Of a stretch of DNA of 64,000 nt, positions 16,362 through 24,482 are shown piece after piece; position 1 is the first letter of the stretch; every line of letters starts with the position of its first letter. A program made the translations under genes and the position numbers. The DNA comes from Ralstonia pickettii (GTDB lineage Bacteria; Pseudomonadota; Gammaproteobacteria; Burkholderiales; Burkholderiaceae), in contig NZ_JFZG01000024.1 of NCBI RefSeq assembly GCF_000607165.1, positions 558,001 to 622,000 of the forward strand, written 5' to 3'. Below the pieces are notes generated by a model that worked only from the letters and a program-made list of their open reading frames with translations, did no database searches and was not told the DNA's origin.

Positions 16362-17366
16362 ATGAAACGATGGATTTCGGCCCTGTTGTGTGCGGCCGTC
16401 TGTACGGTAGCCAATGCCGCCGAGCCGGAAAAGAAGGACGTGAGCCTGTCGGTCGGCTCGATGATCCTGAACTACATGCCGGTGCCGCTCACGCAGTCGC
16501 TGGGCAACTTCCAGAAGGAAGGGCTCAACGTCAAGGTAGAGAACTTCCAGGCCGGCGGCAGCAAGGCGCTGCAGGCCCTGATTGCCGGTTCGACCGATGC
16601 GGTGGTGGGCTTCTATGACCACACCATCCACATCCAGGCGCAGGGCAAGGACATCGTGTCGGTGGCGCTGCTCAACACCACGCCCGGCATTGTGCTGGCG
16701 GTGCGGCCCGACCTCGATATCAAGAGCGGCAAGGATCTGAAGGGCAAGAAGATCGGCATTACCGCACCCGGTTCGTCCACTGACCTGTTTGCGCGTTACT
16801 ACGCCATCAAGAACGGTCTGCAGGTCAACGACGTGTCGTACATCGCCGTGGGGTCGGGCGCGCCGGGCATGGTGGCGCTCGATCGTAAGGAGATCGACGC
16901 GCTCGTCAATTTCGACCCCGTGGCGAGCCTGCTGGAGAAGCGCCGCGCCGCCAAGTTCCTGGTGGATACGCGCACCGATGCCGGCTCAAACGCCGTGTTC
17001 GGCGGCCGCTACCCGACGGCCACGCTGTACGTCACGCGCGACTTCATGACGAAGAACCCGGAGACGGTGCAGCGCCTGGTGAACGCCTTCATCCGCACGC
17101 TCAAGTGGATCGACGCCAGCACGCCCGAGGCCATTGCCGACAAGATGCCCAAGGAGCAGCAGGTGGGCGGGCGCGACGTGTTTGTCGATGCGCTGCGTCA
17201 CTCCAAGCCGATCTTCTCGAAGGACGGCCTGATGACCGATGCCGATGCCAAGGTGGCCCTGACGGTGCTCTCCAGCTACGACGAAAAGATCCGCAACGCC
17301 AAGATCGACGTGAGTAAAACGTACACTAACCGCTTCGTCGACCAAGCCTTGAAGATGGTCAAGTGA
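16362..17366 (+). CDS. ABC transporter substrate-binding protein (SsuA/NMT1-like)
   Basis: A 334-residue periplasmic binding protein. The signal peptide MKRWISALLCAAVCTVANA is cleaved before AEPEKK. YMPVPLTQSLGNFQKEGLNV and AGGSKALQALIAGSTDAVVG are typical of the NMT1/SsuA family that captures sulfonates, taurine, pyrimidines or aromatic acids. CGGAGA lies 6 bases before the ATG at 16362; the long ORF opening at 15609 runs across the permease gene in another frame and is rejected. The ligand is not predictable; the downstream genes suggest an organic acid. Confidence 0.9.
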   Translation: MKRWISALLCAAVCTVANAAEPEKKDVSLSVGSMILNYMPVPLTQSLGNFQKEGLNVKVENFQAGGSKALQALIAGSTDAVVGFYDHTIHIQAQGKDIVSVALLNTTPGIVLAVRPDLDIKSGKDLKGKKIGITAPGSSTDLFARYYAIKNGLQVNDVSYIAVGSGAPGMVALDRKEIDALVNFDPVASLLEKRRAAKFLVDTRTDAGSNAVFGGRYPTATLYVTRDFMTKNPETVQRLVNAFIRTLKWIDASTPEAIADKMPKEQQVGGRDVFVDALRHSKPIFSKDGLMTDADAKVALTVLSSYDEKIRNAKIDVSKTYTNRFVDQALKMVK

Positions 17367-18178
17367 ACCGTCTCGCCCAACCCGCCATGACCGCAGAGCG
17401 CCAAACCACCCAGAACGAGACCACCGCCGCCAATGAGGGCGATGCCGCCACGCCGGGGCAGTCGGGGGTGGCCGCGCTGGACCGCGCGTTCTCGATCCTG
17501 TTTGCGTTCCGCCCCGGCGACTACGCGCTGACGCTGGCCGAGCTGGCCGCCCGCACCGGGCTCTACAAGAGCACGATCCTGCGGCTGGCAGGCTCGCTCA
17601 TCCAGCATCGCATGCTGTTTCGCCTGGAAGATGGCCGCTACCAGATCGGTGCCGCGCCGTTGATGCTCGGCGCGCTCTACCAGCGCAGCATGCGTCTGGG
17701 CGACGTGGTGCTGCCGCACATGCGCGCGCTGGCTGAGGCGACGGGCGAAGCGGTGTCGCTCTACATCCGGGAGCGCGATGTGCGTGTGTGCCTGCACCGC
17801 GTGGATTCGAACCATTCGATCCGCGATCACGTGCGCGAGGGCGATGTGCTGCCGCTGGAGCGCGGTTCGGGCGGGCGCGTGCTGTGTGCGTTCTCGGGCA
17901 TGCAAGGCGCCACGTACGACGCGATCCGGCGCGATCACTATTACGTGTCGATTGGCGAACGCGATCGGGAAACGGTGGGCCTCTCGGTGCCGGTGTTTGG
18001 TGCGCAGCAGGCGCTGCGGGGTGCGCTGTGCCTTGCCGGCCCAGCTTCGCGGATCGATGGCGCGCTGCTGCAATCGTGGCGCGTGCCGGTGCTGGAGCAC
18101 GCCGCGCAAATCACTTCCACGCTGGGTGGCGACCCCGCGCCGCTGCGTCTCGCCGCTCAGCTAATCCAGAAAACCTAG
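17363..18178 (+). CDS. IclR-family transcriptional regulator
   Basis: A 271-residue regulator. An N-terminal winged helix (LTLAELAARTGLYKSTILRL, about residues 55-75) is followed by an IclR effector domain with RGSGGRVLCAFSG. The GTG start at 17363 overlaps the stop of the binding-protein gene (GTGA), so it is made with the transporter; ATG 17387 is an alternative. It probably controls this operon in response to the imported compound or a CoA derivative. Confidence 0.85.
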   Translation: MNRLAQPAMTAERQTTQNETTAANEGDAATPGQSGVAALDRAFSILFAFRPGDYALTLAELAARTGLYKSTILRLAGSLIQHRMLFRLEDGRYQIGAAPLMLGALYQRSMRLGDVVLPHMRALAEATGEAVSLYIRERDVRVCLHRVDSNHSIRDHVREGDVLPLERGSGGRVLCAFSGMQGATYDAIRRDHYYVSIGERDRETVGLSVPVFGAQQALRGALCLAGPASRIDGALLQSWRVPVLEHAAQITSTLGGDPAPLRLAAQLIQKT

Positions 18179-18249
18179 GCTCCGCCAAGACGCCCAACTT
18201 CCTGAACGGGGCGAGGGGCGGAGCCGATTGTGTAGCAGGAGTTGTTTTC

Positions 18250-19437
18250 ATGGCTTTGCCTCTCGCGGGTTTGCGCGTGCTCGACTTGTCGAACGTGCTG
18301 GCCGGGCCGTTCTGCGGCTATCAGCTGGGTTTGCTCGGCGCTGAAGTCATCAAGGTGGAGGTGCCCGGCAATGGCGATCTCGCGCGCCGTCTAGGCGCTG
18401 ATCCGGAGCAGGCGCGCCGCAAGATGGGCGCCTCGTTTGTCGCCGTCAATGCGGGCAAGCAGTCCGTCACCGTCAACCTGAAGCACCCGGAAGGGCGGGC
18501 GATCCTGCTCAAGCTGGCAGCGCAGGCCGATGCCCTGATCGAAAACTACCGCCCTGGCGTGATGGATCGCCTGGAGCTCGGCTACGACGTGCTGCGCGAG
18601 GTCAACCCGCGCTTGGTCTACTGCGCCATCTCCGGCTTCGGCAAGGATGGCCCGCTTAGCGGCCGACCCGCGTACGACCAGATCATCCAGGGGATTTCCG
18701 GGGTGATGAGCGTCACGGGCGATGACGAATCCGCGCCGCTGCGCGTGGGGTACCCGATCAGCGATACGGTGGGCGGCATCACGGCGGCGCTGGCCGTGAC
18801 CGCCTGTCTGCTCGGCGCGCAACGCACGGGGCAGGGCTGCATGGTGGATGTGTCGATGCTGGAATCGACGCTCGCCACCATGGGTTGGGTCGTCTCCAAT
18901 TACCTGAATGCCGGTGTGACGCCGCACCCGATGGGCAACCAGAACTTCACGGCGGCGCCGTCGGGCACGTTCCGCACGGGCGATGGGCTGATCAATATCG
19001 CGGCCAACGAAGACAAGCAGTTTGCCGCGCTGTGTCGCGTGGTTGGTCATCCGGATCTTGCAACCGATGCGCGCTTTGCCGAGCGTCATGCACGCAAGGA
19101 ACACCGCCAGCAACTCAACGATGCACTGGAAGCTGCGCTGGCCGCGCGCTCGGCTGCCGAATGGGAGCCGCTGCTGATCGAAGCCGGCGTGCCGGCCGGG
19201 CTGGTGCTCGACGTGCCTGGCGTGCTCGCGCATGAACAGGTGACGGGCCGCAGCTTCGTCACCTCCTTCCCGGAGGCGGGGCAGCACGTGACGCGCGCGG
19301 GTTTTCGCCTGTCTGGTGAAGACCCTTGCCCGAAGACTCCCGCACCGTCGCTCTCCGCCCATACCGACGACTGGCTTGCCAAGCTGGGCTACCGCCACGA
19401 CCAAATCGAAGCCTTGCGCGCTGAAGGCGCCATCTGA
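18250..19437 (+). CDS. CaiB/BaiF family CoA-transferase (type III)
   Basis: A 395-residue type III CoA-transferase. It has the hallmark opening LAGLRVLDLSNVLAGPFCGYQ-like pattern, GAEVIKVE, and IENYRPGVMDRLELGYD. The Asp that forms the acyl-anhydride intermediate is expected near residues 160-180 (YDQIIQGISG region). CAGGAG at about 18236 supports ATG 18250; the 549-residue ORF opening at 17788 is a different-frame read-through of the iclR gene. It is followed after 2 bp by the lyase gene, suggesting it makes the CoA ester that the lyase cleaves. Confidence 0.85.
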   Translation: MALPLAGLRVLDLSNVLAGPFCGYQLGLLGAEVIKVEVPGNGDLARRLGADPEQARRKMGASFVAVNAGKQSVTVNLKHPEGRAILLKLAAQADALIENYRPGVMDRLELGYDVLREVNPRLVYCAISGFGKDGPLSGRPAYDQIIQGISGVMSVTGDDESAPLRVGYPISDTVGGITAALAVTACLLGAQRTGQGCMVDVSMLESTLATMGWVVSNYLNAGVTPHPMGNQNFTAAPSGTFRTGDGLINIAANEDKQFAALCRVVGHPDLATDARFAERHARKEHRQQLNDALEAALAARSAAEWEPLLIEAGVPAGLVLDVPGVLAHEQVTGRSFVTSFPEAGQHVTRAGFRLSGEDPCPKTPAPSLSAHTDDWLAKLGYRHDQIEALRAEGAI

Positions 19438-19439
19438 TC

Positions 19440-20306
19440 ATGACGACCGCATCTGTCCCCAACGCAATCGATTCTGCCGCCGGCCTCGCTGCCGATTACT
19501 GGCGCACCGACATCATCGATATCGAACCGGGCCGCATCCATGTGCGCGGCTACCCGATCCAGGAGCTGATCGGCCAGATTGGTTTTGCCGAAATGATCTG
19601 GCTGATGCTGCGCGGTGAGCTGCCAGCCAAGCGTCAGGCTGCTCTGCTGGAAGCGGCGCTGGTGGCGTCCGTCGATCATGGCCCGCATGCGCCATCCATT
19701 GCGATTGCCAAGATGGCGACGAGCTGTGGCCTGCCGCTCAACGGTGCGATGGCGTCTGCGTTGAACGCGCTGGACGACGTACACGGCGGGGCGGGGCAGC
19801 AGGCGGTCGAGCTGTTTCACGATATCGAGGCGCGCATGTGTGACGGCGCCTCGCTGGAGGCTGCTACGGCGGCGGGTGTGGATGCGTTCATCGCCGCACA
19901 TGGCAAATACCTGCCGGGCTTCGGGCATCGCTTCCACCCGGTCGACCCCCGCGCGGGGCGCCTGCTCGCGCTGGTGGACGAGGCTGCGCGGAGCGACGTG
20001 GTCGGCGGGCGCTATGCCGCCATCGGCCGCGCCATCGAAGCGTTGCTTTCCGGCCGCAAGGGCAAGCCCATCCCGATGAACATCGACGGCGCCACGGCTG
20101 TTATCTATGCGGAACTGGGTTTTGCGGCGCCGCTGGCGCGCGGCGTGTTCTGTCTCTCGCGGGCCGTCGGCATCTTGGCGCACGCCTGGGAGCAAAGCGG
20201 TCGCGGCGAGCGCAACAAAGGCCCGATGCCGCGCCAACTGCCGTATCGCTATACCGGCAACGTCACGCGGCATCTGGCGCAAGCCGAACCGGGCACCGCG
20301 CCATGA
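19440..20306 (+). CDS. Citrate synthase-fold lyase (citryl-CoA lyase-like)
   Basis: A 288-residue protein, shorter than citrate synthase (about 430) and similar in size to citryl-CoA lyase. Catalytic elements of the fold are visible: His115 in DVHGGAGQ, His163 in GFGHRFHPVDPRA, and an Asp in MNIDGATAVI near residue 216. Such proteins make or break citrate-like CoA thioesters (retro-Claisen). Sitting between a CoA-transferase and a lactonase, it likely cleaves an activated citrate-like acid into an acyl-CoA and an oxo acid; the exact substrate is unknown. Confidence 0.75.
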   Translation: MTTASVPNAIDSAAGLAADYWRTDIIDIEPGRIHVRGYPIQELIGQIGFAEMIWLMLRGELPAKRQAALLEAALVASVDHGPHAPSIAIAKMATSCGLPLNGAMASALNALDDVHGGAGQQAVELFHDIEARMCDGASLEAATAAGVDAFIAAHGKYLPGFGHRFHPVDPRAGRLLALVDEAARSDVVGGRYAAIGRAIEALLSGRKGKPIPMNIDGATAVIYAELGFAAPLARGVFCLSRAVGILAHAWEQSGRGERNKGPMPRQLPYRYTGNVTRHLAQAEPGTAP

Positions 20307-21199
20307 CGTATTTCAACTGGCCCATCATCGAAACCACCATCTTTGCGGAGATGCCGGCCAGGCTGCGTCGCCCGGTGCCGACCGAATGGTCCCGCGCCAA
20401 CAAAGGCGGGGCGCCGGTCGACTGCTTTCTGGAAGGGCCGTGCTGGGATGCGCACGGCAATCTGTGGCTGGTGGATATTCCGCATGGCCGCATCCTGCGT
20501 GTTTCTGCGCAGGGCGACTGGGATGTGGTGGCGGAATACGACGGCGAACCGAACGGCCTGGCGCTGCGCCACGACGGCACGCTGCTGATTGCGGACTACA
20601 AGAACGGGTTGCTGTCGCTGGACTCTGCGACGGGCGCAGTCACGCCGTTCCTGACTCGCCGCAACAGCGAGCGCTTCAAAGGCCCCAATGATCTGATCGT
20701 CGCCCGCAACGGCGATGTGTATTTCACCGACCAAGGCCAGACGGGCCTGCATGACCCGACCGGCCGTGTGTATCGGCTGCGCGCGGATGGCCGGCTCGAT
20801 TGCCTGCTGGCGAATGGCCCGAGCCCGAACGGTTTGGTGCTGACGCCAGACGAATCCGCGCTCTTCGTTGCCATGACGCGCGACAACGCCGTTTGGCGCT
20901 TGCCGCTGCTTGCTGACGGCAGCACGAGCAAGGTGGGCCGCTTCGCGCAGTTCTACGGCACCAGCGGGCCCGACGGCATGGCGATGGACGCGGCCGGCCA
21001 CCTGTTCGTCGCGCATGCCTCGCTGGGCGCGGTGTTTGTCGTTTCGCCGCATGGTGAACCGCTGGCGCGCATCACGTCGTGCAAGGGGCGCACCACCACC
21101 AACGTTGCACTCACGCCAGACGGGCGCTCGCTCGTCATCACCGAATCCGCCACTGGCACTGTATTGCGTGCCCCCTGGTCCGCGCCGCACCACGACTGA
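20303..21199 (+). CDS. SMP-30/gluconolactonase family protein
   Basis: A 298-residue six-bladed beta-propeller. FLEGPCWDAHGNLWLVDI near residue 37 contains the metal-binding Glu, GPNDLIVARNGDVYFTDQ at about residues 130-148 supplies the Asn/Asp ligands, and SGPDGMAMDAAGHLFVA the third. The family hydrolyses sugar or other lactones with Ca2+ or Zn2+. The start overlaps the lyase stop (ATGA), making it the last gene of the operon, so the imported compound or an intermediate may be a lactone. Confidence 0.85.
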   Translation: MTYFNWPIIETTIFAEMPARLRRPVPTEWSRANKGGAPVDCFLEGPCWDAHGNLWLVDIPHGRILRVSAQGDWDVVAEYDGEPNGLALRHDGTLLIADYKNGLLSLDSATGAVTPFLTRRNSERFKGPNDLIVARNGDVYFTDQGQTGLHDPTGRVYRLRADGRLDCLLANGPSPNGLVLTPDESALFVAMTRDNAVWRLPLLADGSTSKVGRFAQFYGTSGPDGMAMDAAGHLFVAHASLGAVFVVSPHGEPLARITSCKGRTTTNVALTPDGRSLVITESATGTVLRAPWSAPHHD

Positions 21200-21233
21200 C
21201 GACGCACGTGGGCTGTTGGCGCAGCTCACGTTG

Positions 21234-21251
21234 TCCTACAGCTGTCCTACA
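21234..21251 (+). repeat. Two direct TCCTACA half-sites, 11 bp apart
   Basis: TCCTACA at 21234-21240 and 21245-21251, both preceded by TG. The 11-bp period is one helical turn, so a protein could bind the same face twice. Same box as the main array about 200 bp downstream. Confidence 0.6.
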
Positions 21252-21436
21252 CGAGGGGCGGCTGGCAGACCTTCAAAATTCCCGCGTTTTTTCCTTCCGC
21301 AGACGACCATGCGCCACTTCCTGCCGCGCTGCAAAAAAGGAAGTGCGTGGTCCGTCCTTTCCCACCCAGGCAAGTATGTTTCCTGGCCGAATTTTGTATC
21401 GATTAGAGATACGTGTCTGTTTTAGATAAACAAACA

Positions 21437-21554
21437 AGTAGGAGCTGTCCTACAAAATCGCCTTTCGACTGTAGGAGCGATCCTACAAAGTCGGCCGAAA
21501 GTCGGTCGGAACTGTCCTACACGGCGTGTAGGAGCGGGTCAGAAGTGTCCTACA
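21437..21554 (+). repeat. Phased array of TGTAGGA-N4-TCCTACA palindromes
   Basis: Right halves TCCTACA lie at 21448, 21481, 21515 and 21548, spaced 33, 34 and 33 bp. Left halves sit 11 bp before each: AGTAGGA (21437), TGTAGGA (21470, perfect), GGTCGGA (21504), GGTCAGA (21537). An extra TGTAGGA is at 21527. Each unit is an 18-bp palindrome with a 4-base spacer; the second has the spacer GCGA. As DNA it looks like a multi-site operator; as RNA each unit could form a 7-bp hairpin. Confidence 0.75.
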
Positions 21555-21755
21555 AGCGGTTAACCCGGCATCCGATGCTCACAGTCGCAGAAGTGCGACG
21601 CCTTCTTTGTCGATTTCTGACAACTTTAGGCAATTTAATTGCTATCTTTCGCCGTTAATTGGGGTAAATACGTGTCAAACACCCGCTTTAGCGCATCGTC
21701 CACCCAGGGCCGTTGCGTCGGCAAAGGCTTCATTTGCAACGTTTATTAACAGATT

Positions 21756-21774
21756 TGTAGGAAATTCGCCTACA
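21756..21774 (+). repeat. Isolated TGTAGGA-N5-GCCTACA palindrome
   Basis: TGTAGGA (21756-21762), AATTC, GCCTACA (21768-21774). One base off the array consensus and with a 5-base rather than 4-base spacer, about 200 bp nearer flhD. Confidence 0.55.
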
Positions 21775-22059
21775 AGAAAACGGACTACCTCACCCCTCCG
21801 ACGTAGGGGTCCCCCCTTCTTTACTTACCCCGGACGTAAACCCACAATGTGTTCAACAGAAAACAACTTCGCCATGTCTTTAGCGACGTGAGTAAGAAGG
21901 AGCAGGAGGTGCCGGCAACGGCGCCGACTGCAGGAACATCCGATCCGTGGGGATTGGTGAACAGCCCGGCGAGGGTAGGCGCAAGAAAATAGCGCCACCG
22001 GACATCACCATGCGAGATCGGATGCAAGTTGTACTTTTACTGCACACGACGGGACATAC

Positions 22060-22377
22060 ATGGACACGCAAGACATTGTTTCCGAGATCAGCGAACTGAA
22101 TCTCACCTACTTGATGCTTGCCCAGCAGATGCTGGCCAAGGATCGGGATGCCGCACTGTTTCGCCTCGGCATCTCTGAAGAACTGGCTGACATCCTGCTG
22201 ACGATGTCGCCCGCGCAGATCGTCAAGCTGGCCAGCACGAACATGATGCTGTGCCGCTTCCGCTTCGACGATCACGCCATCCTGGGTCTGGTGACCCAGC
22301 CGCACCGTGACAAGGGTCTGCAGCAATCGCAAATGTCGATCCTGCTGGCACGTCAGGCGGTTGAGCAGATCAGCTGA
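22060..22377 (+). CDS. flhD: Flagellar master regulator FlhD
   Basis: A 105-residue protein matching FlhD throughout (EISELNLTYLMLAQQML at the N-terminus, RLGISEELADILLTMSPAQI mid-protein). With FlhC it forms the FlhD4C2 activator of class II flagellar promoters, including fliA. The length is normal. flhC follows after 76 bp. The Shine-Dalgarno sequence before the ATG is weak (CGGGAC), which may leave room for post-transcriptional control. Confidence 0.95.
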   Translation: MDTQDIVSEISELNLTYLMLAQQMLAKDRDAALFRLGISEELADILLTMSPAQIVKLASTNMMLCRFRFDDHAILGLVTQPHRDKGLQQSQMSILLARQAVEQIS

Positions 22378-22453
22378 GCCATTTGCGGCGGCCTTTTCGC
22401 CGGGTTCAGAGATTGCACTTTGGATGAGTAGCAAGCGTAGCGGGAGCAGTGCC

Positions 22454-23014
22454 ATGCGTCACACCAGCGTCATGAACGAAGTTCAGCAGATCCACCTCGC
22501 AGCGGAATTGATTTCGCTCGGTGCGCGCCTGCAACTGCTGGAACAGGAAACCACGCTCAGCCGTGAGCGTCTGGTCAAGCTGTACAAGGAAATCCGTGGG
22601 GAATCGCCGCCCAAGGGCATGCTGCCCTTCTCGGCAGACTGGTTCCTGACGTGGTCGCCGAACATCCATTCGTCGATCTTCCTGAACATCTACCGTTTTC
22701 TGGGTGAGAACAGCCGCAGCACTGGTGTGCGCCGCCTGATCTCGGCCTACAAGCTGTACCAGGAACATATTCACGTTCACGAACAGGAAGAGGTGCTCTC
22801 AATCACCCGTGCGTGGATGATGCTGAAGTTCTTCGAGGGGAAAATGCTGCACACCGTGAAGTGCAAGCGCTGCACCGGCCATTTCGTGGCCCACGCAGAC
22901 GACCTGCACCATGATTTCGTGTGCGGTGTATGCCAGCCGCCGTCACGCGCAGGAAAGAAAAAGCGCGTCGCTGCTCCGGTTGATGCGATCGCAGAAAAGG
23001 CGGTCGACGCCTGA
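22454..23014 (+). CDS. flhC: Flagellar master regulator FlhC
   Basis: A 186-residue protein. The zinc site of FlhC is visible as CKRC and, 17 residues later, CGVC (about residues 137-160). SADWFLTWSPNIHSSIFLNIY is the conserved core. The start at 22454 has CGGGAG 8 bases upstream. It binds FlhD to activate flagellar class II genes. Two strong terminator hairpins follow (23233 and 23301), separating flhDC transcription from motA. Confidence 0.95.
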   Translation: MRHTSVMNEVQQIHLAAELISLGARLQLLEQETTLSRERLVKLYKEIRGESPPKGMLPFSADWFLTWSPNIHSSIFLNIYRFLGENSRSTGVRRLISAYKLYQEHIHVHEQEEVLSITRAWMMLKFFEGKMLHTVKCKRCTGHFVAHADDLHHDFVCGVCQPPSRAGKKKRVAAPVDAIAEKAVDA

Positions 23015-23032
23015 TAACGGCATTGCAGGAAA

Positions 23033-23126
23033 ACGGGAATACGGGAACACGGGACTTGCAGAACCGCCGGGGGATGGGCAAAAAAGGGCGGACGGGAAAT
23101 ACGGGTAGCAGTACGGGAAATACGGG
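23033..23126 (+). repeat. Clustered ACGGG repeats downstream of flhC
   Basis: ACGGG begins at 23033, 23041, 23049, 23092, 23101, 23113 and 23122, usually followed by AAT or AA. Two subclusters with 8-9 and 9-12 bp steps lie in the flhC 3' region before the first terminator. Purine-rich and degenerate; it may be slipped-strand expansion or an RNA/protein binding tract. Confidence 0.5.
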
Positions 23127-23232
23127 AATAGCCGGCCAGATCGGCAAATAACAATACAAAGAACAAAAGAGCAAGGAACACAGAGCAGGAAAAGCACAGG
23201 GGCTCAGGCAGGACAAAAGGGGAAGGGGGTAG

Positions 23233-23268
23233 GCCGGTCGCAGGCAACTGCGGACCGGCATTTTTTTT
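23233..23268 (+). terminator. Intrinsic terminator after flhC
   Basis: GCCGGTC-GCAG pairs with CTGC-G-GACCGGC around a GCAA-type loop, followed by eight T (23261-23268). Confidence 0.85.
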
Positions 23269-23300
23269 GCCGCCGCGCTCAGAAAGACAGGCGAAAAGTG

Positions 23301-23329
23301 GGGACGGAAAGCGATTTCCGTCCCTTTTT
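23301..23329 (+). terminator. Second intrinsic terminator after flhC
   Basis: Perfect 10-bp stem GGGACGGAAA / TTTCCGTCCC with a GCGA tetraloop, then five T. It makes a tandem terminator with 23233-23268. Confidence 0.85.
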
Positions 23330-23469
23330 CTTTGGATCGGCCTAGGGGGAAGCCCACTTTGGGCCGGGTGGTGCTCAAGCCGCCCGTTTTGTTGCCGTTC
23401 TTTGTGAAGAAGGGCGCGGCGGCAGGGTTTTCCAAGCACCGCGCAGCAGCAAAACTCGGCGCTCAAGCC

Positions 23470-23496
23470 TTCAGTTAACCGGGGGGATGCCGATAT
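23470..23496 (+). promoter_or_regulatory. Sigma-28-like promoter of motA
   Basis: TTCAGTTA (23470-23477), 11 bases, GCCGATAT (23489-23496). The -10 matches 7/8 of GCCGATAA and spacing is exact; the -35 is 5/8. It lies 47 bp before the motA start. Confidence 0.6.
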
Positions 23497-23542
23497 TCCC
23501 CCTTGTATTGATCGAAGGATCGCCCATTCAGGAGTTCGCCCC

Positions 23543-24403
23543 GTGTTAGTTGCCATCGGTTACATCGTGATTCTCGCCTCGGTGTTCGGCGGCTACATGC
23601 TGGCCGGAGGACACCTTGGGCCCTTGTTCCAGCCGACCGAACTGCTGATCATCTTCGGCGCCGGCATTGGCGCCTTCGTGGTCGGCAACGACAAAAAGGC
23701 CATCAACGCCACCGTCAAGGCCCTGCCCGGCCTGTTCAAGGGCTCGAAGTACACCAAGGCCCTCTATATGGAAGTGATGGCGCTGCTGTATGTGGTGCTG
23801 TCCAAGATCCGCCGCGAAGGGATGATGTCGATCGAAGCCGACATCGAGAACCCGCACGAAAGCACGCTGTTCGCCAATTACCCCGCTATCCAGGCAGATC
23901 ACCACGCGCTGGATTTCATCTGCGATTACCTGCGCCTGATGGTGGGCGGCAACCTGAATCCGTTCCAGATCGAAGCGCTGATGGATCAGGAAATCGACAC
24001 CCACCACCACGAAGCCGAACAACCGGCCCGCATCATCACCAAAGTGGGCGACGCCATGCCGGCCTTCGGCATCGTGGCCGCCGTGATGGGCGTGGTGCAC
24101 ACCATGGGCTCGGTCGGCCTGCCGCCGGCAGAGCTGGGCAAGCTGATCGCCTCGGCGCTGGTCGGTACGTTCCTCGGCATCTTGCTGGCGTACGGTTTCA
24201 TCGGGCCGCTGGGGTCGCTGCTGGAGCAGCGCGCCGAAGAATCGACCAAGTTGTTCCAGTGCATCAAGGTGACGCTGCTGGCCAGCATGAACGGCTACGC
24301 CCCGGCCATTGCCGTGGAATTCGGCCGCAAGGTGCTGTTCTCAACCGAGCGCCCGTCTTTTGCCGAGCTGGAAGACCACGTCCGTGGCGCCAAGACAGCG
24401 TAG
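23543..24403 (+). CDS. motA: Flagellar stator protein MotA
   Basis: A 286-residue inner-membrane protein with four hydrophobic segments (about residues 2-22, 34-50, 170-190, 200-220). The cytoplasmic loop contains KIRREGMMSIE, with the conserved Arg and Glu that contact FliG. It forms the proton channel with MotB. The start is GTG at 23543, with AGGAG 8 bases upstream. A sigma-28-like promoter precedes it. Confidence 0.95.
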   Translation: MLVAIGYIVILASVFGGYMLAGGHLGPLFQPTELLIIFGAGIGAFVVGNDKKAINATVKALPGLFKGSKYTKALYMEVMALLYVVLSKIRREGMMSIEADIENPHESTLFANYPAIQADHHALDFICDYLRLMVGGNLNPFQIEALMDQEIDTHHHEAEQPARIITKVGDAMPAFGIVAAVMGVVHTMGSVGLPPAELGKLIASALVGTFLGILLAYGFIGPLGSLLEQRAEESTKLFQCIKVTLLASMNGYAPAIAVEFGRKVLFSTERPSFAELEDHVRGAKTA

Positions 24404-24482
24404 CGCTGAAGCCCATATGACACAGAGCGTGGCCAACGAGCCAAGCCACTAACAACGCAGCACAAACCGACGGGAACGGACC

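Larger units (their letters stand above)
21200..22059 (+). promoter_or_regulatory. 860-bp flhDC upstream region
   Basis: No convincing gene is seen here. It contains the TGTAGGA/TCCTACA repeats (separate entries), a GTATC-N7-GATAC inverted repeat near 21398-21414, and an AT-rich stretch at 21600-21780. Near its end lies a possible 27-codon leader ORF (GTG 21909 to TAG 21992) with AAGGAGCAGGAG directly upstream. Its length and structure suggest several layers of control over the flagellar master regulator. Confidence 0.6.

Noticed and set aside
17788-18249. N-terminal extension of the CaiB-like protein to 549 residues
   Set aside because: It overlaps iclR in another frame. CAGGAG before 18250 and the family N-terminus define the start.
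21607-21891. A 94-codon plus-strand ORF upstream of flhD
   Set aside because: It crosses the AT-rich regulatory region and the palindrome at 21756, has no ribosome site and has biased, unstructured composition.
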